11,514 bases of DNA, taken from NCBI GenBank assembly GCA_025464025.1, contig JAODBP010000256.1:1-11514 (forward strand), read 5' to 3'. This DNA comes from Actinomycetes bacterium. Its GTDB lineage: Bacteria; Actinomycetota; Acidimicrobiia; Acidimicrobiales; CADCSY01. Below the pieces are notes generated by a model. The model had not been told where the DNA came from and ran no database searches. It saw nothing but the letters and a program-made list of their open reading frames with translations. Position numbers and translations under genes: made by a program. Each line of letters begins with the position of its first letter. Within the stretch, counting starts at the first letter, position 1. Positions 1 to 5,242 of this stretch are shown here, one piece after another.

Positions 1-312
1 CCGCCGTCGCTGCCCGCCGGCGTCACCCAGGCCCAGCTCCAGGCCGCCCAGGACGCCTGTGCCGACAAGCGCCCGGCCGGCGGCGGCTTCGGTGGTGGCG
101 GCGGCGGTGGTGCGGCCGGGAGCACCGCCTTCCAGGCCTACGCCAGCTGCCTCGCCGACCACGGGGTGACCGTGACGACGGCGTCGACGACCGCGGGCCA
201 GCCGGCCCGGCCCGGCATCGACCGGAACGACCCCGACTTCGCCAAGGCCAACGAGACCTGCTCGGCCCTGCTGCCGCAGCAGGGCAGTCCGTCGACGACG
301 ACCGCGAGCTGA
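1..312 (+). CDS. 3' end of a small Cys-containing, probably secreted protein (partial)
   Basis: Frame 1 is open from the window edge to TGA at 310-312, giving 103 C-terminal residues; the N-terminus and any signal peptide lie outside the window. The fragment has three Cys (20, 50 and 87 of the fragment), a Gly-rich linker (27-37), a central FQAYASCLADHGV segment and a later NDPDFAKANETCSALLP segment, ending in a Ser/Thr-rich tail. The pattern of Cys followed by HGV, then DP..F..A...C..LLP, is one I recognise from uncharacterised exported proteins encoded beside MacA-like adaptors in actinobacteria. That is recollection, not a search. The stop lies 4 bases before the next ATG, so it is probably the preceding gene of the export operon. 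A substrate, chaperone or accessory role for the ABC exporter is possible but not shown. Codon bias (G/C at third positions) supports real coding. Function unknown. Confidence 0.72.
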   Translation, partial: PPSLPAGVTQAQLQAAQDACADKRPAGGGFGGGGGGGAAGSTAFQAYASCLADHGVTVTTASTTAGQPARPGIDRNDPDFAKANETCSALLPQQGSPSTTTAS

Positions 313-316
313 GGAG
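312..316 (+). promoter_or_regulatory. Ribosome binding site AGGAG that questions the adaptor start
   Basis: AGGAG directly abuts the ATG at 317, leaving no spacer, which is too close for that ATG to use it. The in-frame GTG at 323 lies 6 bases downstream of the motif, a normal distance. The GTG is therefore the better start on this evidence and would remove only two residues. Confidence 0.6.
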
Positions 317-2248
317 ATGGCCGTGCAGAGGAAGAAGCTGCTCGTCAACGGCGGCCTCGGCGCCGCCGTCATCGGCCTCGTCCTGGCCGGGTGGGCGTCG
401 CTCGGGTCGCCGACCCAGGCGTCGGGCGCCGTGGCCACGGCCCAGGTCACCAAGGGCCTCGTGCTCGCCAGCGTGTCGGCGACGGGCAACGTCATCGCCG
501 ACCGCGAGATCGGCCTCGACTTCGGGAGCTCGGGTGAGGTGACGCAGGTCCTCGCCAAGGTCGGCGACAAGGTCACGGCCGGGCAGGTGCTGGCCCGCAT
601 CGACGCCACCGACGCCCAGACCGCCCTCGACCTGGCCCAGGCCAACCTCACGTCGGCCGAGGCCAAGCTGGCCGAGGCCAAGGCCGGGCTCACCGCGGCC
701 GAGCGGGCCCAGCTCGAGATCAGCGAGGCGCAGGCCCAGGCCCAGGTGGCCTCGGCGGAGAAGGCGCTGGCCAACGCCAAGGCGACGGCGACCCAGGACG
801 CGGTGAGCCTCCAGGCCTCGGTCGACCAGGCCAAGGCCAACGTCGCCGCGCTGAAGGCGTCGACCGCCCTCAGCGCCGTCCAGTACCAGGCGTCGTTCGA
901 CCAGGCCGCGGCCCAGCTCGCCACCGACCAGGCCCAGTACAACACCGACCAGCAGACGCTCGTCACGGCGACCTCGACGCTGGCGACGGCCCAGGCCACC
1001 TCGGACGCGGCCAACACTCGGGTGACCAACGAGCAGTCCGACAAGACCTACTGCGCGGCGAACCCGAGCAGCACCGGACCGAGCTCCGGGGTGGCGTGCG
1101 GCAGCCTCGACTCGCAGCTCGTCCAGGACCAGGCCGCCCAGTCCCGCGCCACCTCGGCGTTGAACGACGCCAAGTCGGCCTACAACACGTCGAGCTCGGC
1201 CGTGTCGTCGGGTCGCACGAAGGTCATCAGCGACACGAACGCGGTGACGAACGCGACCAACAGCCAGGCGTCGAACCTGCTGAAGGACCAGCAGTCGGTG
1301 GCCAACGCCGAGACGTCGTACGCCAACGCCAAGACCAGCCAGACGTCCGGCCTGCTCAAGGACCAGCAGTCGGTCGGCAACGCCGAGACCTCGCTGGCGT
1401 CGGCCCAGCTGTCGTTGCGGGCCACCCAGGCCGGCGACCTCGTGAAGATGGCACCGGCCAAGGCCGCCGAGCTGGCGGCCGACGAGGCCCAGCTCATCAC
1501 CGCCCGCTCCGCGGTCACGTCGGCCGAGGACGACCTGCACGACACGGCCCTGGTCGCCCCGGCGGCCGCCACGGTGGCCAGCGTGTCGGGTGCCGTCGGC
1601 GACACCGTCTCCGGTGGCTCGTCGTCGGCCTCGTCGTCGGCGTCGTCGGCGGCGGCCGCATCCTCGTCGAGCTCGAGCTCGACCACGAGCGGCTTCATCG
1701 TCCTGACCGACCTCAGCACCCTCCAGGTGAAGGCCGGCTTCAGCGAGGCGGACGCGGCCAAGGTCCACGTCGGGCAGGCCGCCGTGGTCACCTTCGACGC
1801 CCTCCCGTCCGCCTCGGCGTCGGGTCAGGTCGTCTCGGTCGACACCACGTCGACGGTGGTGAACAACGTGGTGACCTACTACGTCACGGTCCTGCTCACC
1901 CAGGACGTGCCCAACGTGAAGCCGGGCATGACCGCCTCGGCCCAGGTGGTGATCGACGAGAAGTCGGGGGTGCTCAAGGTGCCCAGCTCGGCCGTCACGA
2001 CGCAGGCCGGCCAGTCGAGCGTGACGCTCCAGGTCGACGGCAAGGACGAGCGCCGCACGGTCGTGGTCGGGCTCACCGGCGACGACAGCACCGAGGTCGT
2101 GAGCGGCCTCAAGCAGGGTGACACCGTCGTGACCGGCGGCGGCGCGGCGTCGACCGGCGCCGCTGGCGCCCGCGGTGGGGCCACCGGTGCCGGCACGCTG
2201 ACCGGTGGCGGGGCCGTTCCCGGCGGCGGCTTCGCCGGGCCCCGATGA
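317..2248 (+). CDS. HlyD/MacA-type periplasmic adaptor subunit of an ABC exporter
   Basis: This is the membrane-fusion/adaptor subunit of a MacAB-like efflux system (643 aa from ATG 317; GTG 323 is better placed for the ribosome binding site). A basic N-terminus (QRKKLL) precedes one membrane anchor at about 10-29. The first half of a lipoyl-like domain follows (about 44-95, with GSSGEVTQVLAKVGDKVTAGQVLARID). Residues 99-406 are Ala/Gln/Asp-rich with heptad character and form a predicted hairpin of two ~150-residue arms around a Cys246-Cys261 loop. The second lipoyl half (about 410-431) is separated by a Ser-rich stretch (432-458) from the beta-barrel and membrane-proximal domains (about 460-615, including VKPGMTASAQVVI and VPSSAV). 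A Gly/Ala-rich tail ends the protein. It is longer than the roughly 370-400 residues usual for MacA, mostly because of the hairpin. The stop overlaps the ATPase start (ATGA). Family assignment is firm; substrate unknown. Confidence 0.9.
   Translation: MAVQRKKLLVNGGLGAAVIGLVLAGWASLGSPTQASGAVATAQVTKGLVLASVSATGNVIADREIGLDFGSSGEVTQVLAKVGDKVTAGQVLARIDATDAQTALDLAQANLTSAEAKLAEAKAGLTAAERAQLEISEAQAQAQVASAEKALANAKATATQDAVSLQASVDQAKANVAALKASTALSAVQYQASFDQAAAQLATDQAQYNTDQQTLVTATSTLATAQATSDAANTRVTNEQSDKTYCAANPSSTGPSSGVACGSLDSQLVQDQAAQSRATSALNDAKSAYNTSSSAVSSGRTKVISDTNAVTNATNSQASNLLKDQQSVANAETSYANAKTSQTSGLLKDQQSVGNAETSLASAQLSLRATQAGDLVKMAPAKAAELAADEAQLITARSAVTSAEDDLHDTALVAPAAATVASVSGAVGDTVSGGSSSASSSASSAAAASSSSSSSTTSGFIVLTDLSTLQVKAGFSEADAAKVHVGQAAVVTFDALPSASASGQVVSVDTTSTVVNNVVTYYVTVLLTQDVPNVKPGMTASAQVVIDEKSGVLKVPSSAVTTQAGQSSVTLQVDGKDERRTVVVGLTGDDSTEVVSGLKQGDTVVTGGGAASTGAAGARGGATGAGTLTGGGAVPGGGFAGPR
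1262..1411 (+). repeat. Tandem 75-bp (25-residue) duplication inside the adaptor coiled coil
   Basis: Two adjacent 25-codon units encode residues 316-340 and 341-365. Unit 1 contains SQASNLLKDQQSVANAET and unit 2 contains SQTSGLLKDQQSVGNAET. The DNA is near-identical over the LLKDQQSV..NAET core, with synonymous differences such as ctgaag/ctcaag. It lies in the second arm of the predicted hairpin, and 25 residues is close to three and a half heptads, so it could lengthen the arm. Confidence 0.8.
1610..1690 (+). repeat. TCG-rich serine tract within the adaptor gene
   Basis: About 27 codons (residues 432-458) are almost all Ser or Ala, written largely as tcg runs with some agc/tcc and gcg/gcc. 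It sits between the second lipoyl half and the beta-barrel domain, where adaptors usually have a short connection. It resembles slippage-expanded trinucleotide DNA encoding a flexible linker. Confidence 0.7.
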
Positions 2249-2955
2249 CCCCCGTCATCGTGGTCCACCAGGTCACCAAGACCTACGGCATGGGCGACAC
2301 CGAGGTCCACGCGCTGGCCGGTGTCTCCCTCGCCGTCCAGCGCGGCGACCTCGTGGCGATCATGGGGGCGTCGGGCTCGGGCAAGAGCACGCTCATGAAC
2401 ATCCTCGGCTGCCTCGACCTGCCGACGACCGGGCGCTACCTGCTCGACGGCGTCGACGTGCAGGGGCTCGAGGAGTCGCAGCTGGCCGAGGTGCGCAACC
2501 GGAAGATCGGCTTCATCTTCCAGAGCTTCAACCTCATCCCCCGCACCTCGGCGCTGGCCAACGTCGAGTTGCCGCTCGTCTACGCCGGTGTGAAGAAGGT
2601 CGAGCGGCGGGAGCGGGCCCTCGCCGCCCTCGAGGCGGTGGGCCTGGTCGACCGGATGCACCACACGCCAGCCGAGCTCTCCGGCGGCCAGCAGCAGCGG
2701 GTCGCCGTGGCCCGGGCCATCGCCACCGAGCCGGCGATGGTGCTGGCCGACGAGCCGACGGGGAACCTCGACTCGGCCTCGACCGGCGAGGTGCTCGACC
2801 TCTTCGCCGCCCTGAACGACGAGGGCCGCACCGTCGTGCTCATCACCCACGAGGACGACGTGGCGGCCCGGGCCAAGCGCACCATCCGCCTCCGCGACGG
2901 CCGCATCGTCGCCGACAGCCGCGTCCTGTCCCTCGTCCCCGAGATCGCTTCATGA
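2245..2955 (+). CDS. MacB/LolD-type ABC transporter ATP-binding protein
   Basis: This 236-residue ATPase powers the exporter formed with the adaptor and permease, acting on the cytoplasmic face. All nucleotide-binding elements are visible: Walker A GASGSGKST (41-49), Q-loop Gln93 in FIFQSFNLIPRTSA, ABC signature LSGGQQQR (145-152), Walker B MVLADEPTGNLDS (165-177) with catalytic Glu170, and H-loop His202 in LITHEDD. The sequence TGNLDS and the length are typical of the MacB/LolD/FtsE subfamily. The start overlaps the adaptor stop by ATGA, and the stop overlaps the permease start by ATGA. There is no strong ribosome binding site ahead of the ATG, so translational coupling is the likely mode of expression. 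It appears intact. Substrate cannot be deduced. Confidence 0.96.
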   Translation: MTPVIVVHQVTKTYGMGDTEVHALAGVSLAVQRGDLVAIMGASGSGKSTLMNILGCLDLPTTGRYLLDGVDVQGLEESQLAEVRNRKIGFIFQSFNLIPRTSALANVELPLVYAGVKKVERRERALAALEAVGLVDRMHHTPAELSGGQQQRVAVARAIATEPAMVLADEPTGNLDSASTGEVLDLFAALNDEGRTVVLITHEDDVAARAKRTIRLRDGRIVADSRVLSLVPEIAS

Positions 2956-4193
2956 GCACCGACAACCTGCGGATCGCGCTCCAGGGGCTGCTGGCCAACC
3001 GGCTGCGGTCGGCCCTCACCATGCTCGGCATCCTCATCGGCGTCGGGGCGGTGATCGTGCTCGTCGCCGTCGGCAACGGGTCGTCGATCGCCGTGCAGCG
3101 CCAGATCCAGGGCCTCGGCACCAACACCCTCACCGTGCAGACCGGCGGGTTCGGCGGCTTCGGCGGGGGTGGGGGCCGGCGCAACGGCACGACCAGCCGG
3201 AGCGTCACGCTGACGGCGGCCGACGTGAAGGGCCTCCAGGACGAGGCGCTCGCCCCCGACGTGAAGGAGGTCGCCCCGACCGTCAACGCGTCGGTCACGG
3301 GCACCTACGAGGGTGCGACCCACCAGCCCAGCCAGTTCCTCGGGACCACGGCCAACTACGCCGAGATCCGGAACTACGAGGTGTCCGAGGGCAGCTTCTT
3401 CACCGCGGAGGACCAGGCCCAGCACCGCAAGGTCGTCGTGCTGGGGAGCACCGTCGTCACCAGCCTGTTCGGCCCGGGCGTCGACCCCATCGACCAGGTG
3501 GTGCGGTTCGGCAGCGCCCGGTTCCGCGTGGTCGGCGTCTTGAAGTCACGAGGCACGAACGGCATCCAGGACCAGGACGACATCGCCATGGCGCCGCTCT
3601 CCGCCGTGCAGGACTCGCTCACGGGCAGCAGCACCGCCGGCTACTCGAGCATCACCGTCGAGGCGGCGTCGGCCGGCTCGACCGACGCGGCGCAGGCCGA
3701 GGTGCTCGCCGTCCTCGCCTCGACCCACAAGCTCTCGAGCACCCAGGTGAGCACGACCTTCCGGGTGCTGAACCAGGCGAGCCTGCTGGCCACCTCCAAC
3801 GAGTCGAACCGGGTGTTCACCGTGCTGCTCGGCGCCGTGGCCGCCATCTCGCTGCTCGTCGGCGGCATCGGCGTGATGAACATCATGCTGGTCACGGTCA
3901 CCGAGCGGACCCGGGAGATCGGCATCCGCAAGGCGGTCGGGGCCCGCAAGGGCGACATCCTCGGCCAGTTCCTCGTCGAGGCCGTGCTGCTCACCGTGCT
4001 CGGCGGGGTGTGCGGCGTCGTCGGCGGCCTGGTCGGCAGCCGGTTCAAGATCGTGGGCGTCACCCCCGTGGTCCAGCCCTACTCGGTCGGCCTGGCGTTC
4101 GGCGTCGCCGTGCTCGTCGGCCTGTTCTTCGGCATCTACCCGGCGAACCGGGCCGCATCGCTGCGCCCGATCGACGCCCTCCGCTACGAGTGA
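2952..4193 (+). CDS. MacB/FtsX-type ABC transporter permease
   Basis: This 413-residue membrane subunit pairs with the ATPase just upstream. The start is the ATG at 2952, inside the ATGA overlap; the open frame extends further upstream but only as a shadow of the ATPase gene. It has the expected MacB layout. TM1 (about 20-42) follows NRLRSALTMLGILIGV. An extracytoplasmic domain (about 43-287) carries a Gly-rich segment near 65-77. Three C-terminal helices lie at about 288-312, 341-365 and 380-399. The conserved cytoplasmic loop TERTREIGIRKAVGAR (317-332) couples to the ATPase. The C-terminus NRAASLRPIDALRYE is characteristic of the family (usually ending in P.eALRyE). It is intact and of normal size. 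Unlike E. coli MacB, the ATPase is a separate polypeptide, as is common in Gram-positives. Confidence 0.96.
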   Translation: MSTDNLRIALQGLLANRLRSALTMLGILIGVGAVIVLVAVGNGSSIAVQRQIQGLGTNTLTVQTGGFGGFGGGGGRRNGTTSRSVTLTAADVKGLQDEALAPDVKEVAPTVNASVTGTYEGATHQPSQFLGTTANYAEIRNYEVSEGSFFTAEDQAQHRKVVVLGSTVVTSLFGPGVDPIDQVVRFGSARFRVVGVLKSRGTNGIQDQDDIAMAPLSAVQDSLTGSSTAGYSSITVEAASAGSTDAAQAEVLAVLASTHKLSSTQVSTTFRVLNQASLLATSNESNRVFTVLLGAVAAISLLVGGIGVMNIMLVTVTERTREIGIRKAVGARKGDILGQFLVEAVLLTVLGGVCGVVGGLVGSRFKIVGVTPVVQPYSVGLAFGVAVLVGLFFGIYPANRAASLRPIDALRYE

Positions 4194-4196
4194 CCC

Positions 4197-4201
4197 AGGA
4201 G
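4197..4201 (+). promoter_or_regulatory. Ribosome binding site AGGAG for the DUF5666-like gene
   Basis: AGGAG lies 6 bases before ATG 4208, in the 14-base gap after the permease stop. It fixes the start of the next gene and rules out the upstream extension of that frame. Confidence 0.8.
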
Positions 4202-4207
4202 CCTTCG

Positions 4208-4882
4208 ATGGAGACCGACGACGTGCAGACCGAGGACACGCAGATCGAGGACGGGCAGACCGAGGACACGCAGATCGAGGACGGGCAGATCGACGATCCC
4301 GAGCTGGCCTCGACCGACCTCGTGCCGCTCGAGGAGGACACCTCGGTGTACCTCGCCGACCTCCCGCTCACCACGCCGGCGCCGCCCCGCCGGGCGATCG
4401 GCGGCCTCACCGCCGTCCTCCTCATCGCCCTCGTCGCCGGCCTGGGGTTCGTCGGCGGCGTGAAGGTGCAGCAGCACCAGGGCGGCAGCGGCACCGGTGG
4501 CACCGCGAACTTCGCCGCATTCGCTGCCGCCCGCCAGGGCCAGGGCGGCGGCGCCCGGACGGGCTTCCCTGGCGCCACCGGTGCTGCCCCCGGTGGGACG
4601 GCGGCCGGCGGCCTCGGTGGGGCGGGCGGCGCGACCGTCGGCCAGGTGAAGCTGGTGGACGGCGACGTCCTGTACGTCACCACGACGTCCGGCGACATCG
4701 TCAAGGTCCGCACCGGCACCGGCTCGACCGTCACCCGCTCGGCGCCCGCGACCGTGGGCGACATCCGCCCCGGTGACACCGTGGTGGTGCAGGGCACGGC
4801 CGGGAGCGACGGCACCGTCGAGGCCACCCGGGTCACCGACAGCGGGGCCGGCACCGCACCACGGGGTGGGTCAGGAGGGTGA
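4208..4882 (+). CDS. Single-pass membrane protein with acidic repeats and a DUF5666-like domain
   Basis: This 224-residue protein has four parts. First is an acidic N-terminus with five pentapeptides (residues 7-31: QTEDT, QIEDG, QTEDT, QIEDG, QIDDP). Second is a further acidic, Pro-containing stretch to about 62. Third is one membrane helix (about 65-86, GGLTAVLLIALVAGLGFVGG) preceded by PPRR, which suggests a cytoplasmic N-terminus. Fourth is a Gly/Ala-rich linker (about 92-143) leading to a small beta-rich domain (145-213) with GQVKLVDGDVLYVTTTSGD, VRPGD-like DIRPGDTVVVQG and GTVEATRVT. That last part matches the pattern I know as DUF5666, a putative OB-like fold on exported proteins. It is the final gene of the exporter operon, 14 bases after the permease. 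A role in gating, regulation or envelope interaction of the exporter is conceivable but unproven. Confidence 0.8.
   Translation: METDDVQTEDTQIEDGQTEDTQIEDGQIDDPELASTDLVPLEEDTSVYLADLPLTTPAPPRRAIGGLTAVLLIALVAGLGFVGGVKVQQHQGGSGTGGTANFAAFAAARQGQGGGARTGFPGATGAAPGGTAAGGLGGAGGATVGQVKLVDGDVLYVTTTSGDIVKVRTGTGSTVTRSAPATVGDIRPGDTVVVQGTAGSDGTVEATRVTDSGAGTAPRGGSGG
4226..4300 (+). repeat. Five 15-bp tandem repeats coding acidic pentapeptides
   Basis: Five in-frame 15-bp units alternate between CAGACCGAGGACACG and CAGATCGAGGACGGG (two copies each) and end with a degenerate CAGATCGACGATCCC. Units 1-2 and 3-4 form an exact 30-bp duplication (4226-4255 and 4256-4285). The perfect identity suggests recent duplication. 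Because the unit is a multiple of three, copy changes would keep the reading frame. Confidence 0.92.
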
Positions 4883-4933
4883 GGCACGGAGGGTGAGGCA
4901 CGGTGGGTGAGGAGGGTGAGGCACGGTGGGTGA
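4874..4933 (+). repeat. 14-bp tandem repeat at the end of the exporter operon
   Basis: GGAGGGTGAGGCAC occurs at 4874-4887, immediately again at 4888-4901, and a third time at 4911-4924. Each of the last two is followed by GGTGGGTGA (4902-4910 and 4925-4933). The first copy contains the stop codon of the DUF5666-like gene (TGA 4880-4882). The block is purine-rich on this strand and fills most of the 90-base gap before the zinc-ribbon gene. No hairpin capable of termination was found in it. Confidence 0.9.
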
Positions 4934-4972
4934 TGGCTCAAGGTTCGTCCCTTTCGTGCCGAAACACGGGAC

Positions 4973-5185
4973 ATGGCCCGTTCGTCCGTTCCCGTCCACA
5001 CCTGCCCGAGCTGCCTGGCCCCGCTGGTCGAGATCCGGCTGGGCGAGGAGCTGACGCTGCGCTCCTGCTCCAACTGCGACAGCCGCTTCTGGACGCGGGG
5101 CGACCGCTCCACCGACCTCGACGGCGTCCTCACCGCCGTGGCCGAGGGTGACCGCCGCCGCCGGCCGCTGCGTGCGGTGCGTTGA
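4973..5185 (+). CDS. Small zinc-ribbon protein of unknown function
   Basis: This 70-residue protein has two CxxC knuckles, CPSC (11-14) and CSNC (32-35), 17 residues apart. That is the layout of a zinc ribbon binding one Zn ion. Between them lies a short beta-hairpin-like segment (LVEIRLGEELTLRS), and the ribbon ends with DSRFWTRGDRSTDLDG. The C-terminus is basic (DRRRRPLRAVR). Such two-knuckle ribbons often mediate protein or nucleic-acid contacts; nothing here says which. No good ribosome binding site precedes ATG 4973 (GGGAC only), so translation could be weak or the transcript nearly leaderless. It lies between two unrelated operons and could belong to the following one, 57 bases on. The paired Cys knuckles and the coding-like composition argue that it is real. 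Confidence 0.75.
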   Translation: MARSSVPVHTCPSCLAPLVEIRLGEELTLRSCSNCDSRFWTRGDRSTDLDGVLTAVAEGDRRRRPLRAVR

Positions 5186-5198
5186 TTTTGCGTTGATT
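5179..5198 (+). repeat. Helically phased direct repeat GCGTTGATT
   Basis: GCGTTGATT occurs at 5179-5187 and 5190-5198, 11 bp start to start, about one DNA turn. It is a small AT-richer island overlapping the zinc-ribbon stop codon and lying 45 bases before the GT-C gene start. It could be a regulator half-site pair or a -35-like region (TTGATT at 5193-5198). The hexamer 17 bases further on, CAGTAG, is a poor -10. Confidence 0.45.
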
Positions 5199-5226
5199 CT
5201 GGTCGCGGGCGCACCCAGTAGCCCCT

Positions 5227-5233
5227 GGGGGGA
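5227..5233 (+). promoter_or_regulatory. Ribosome binding site GGGGGGA for the GT-C gene
   Basis: A purine run GGGGGGA ends 9 bases before GTG 5243 and is the only Shine-Dalgarno-like sequence near the start. A second GTG at 5249 is less well spaced (15 bases), so 5243 is preferred. Confidence 0.55.
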
Positions 5234-5242
5234 TGCCAAGCT

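Noticed and set aside
23..1768. A 581-residue minus-strand frame opposite the adaptor gene.
   Set aside because: It is Arg/Gly-rich with no recognisable domain, and the opposite strand encodes a clear HlyD-type adaptor.
4874..4933. A CRISPR array.
   Set aside because: The 14-bp units are too short, two are directly adjacent without spacers, and the intervening sequence is itself repeated.
4883..4972. An intrinsic terminator after the exporter operon.
   Set aside because: No stable inverted repeat followed by a T-run was found; the gap is dominated by a direct G-rich repeat.
5182..5221. A sigma-70-type promoter with TTGATT as -35.
   Set aside because: At the right spacing the -10 hexamer is CAGTAG, a poor match, so only the direct repeat itself is reported.
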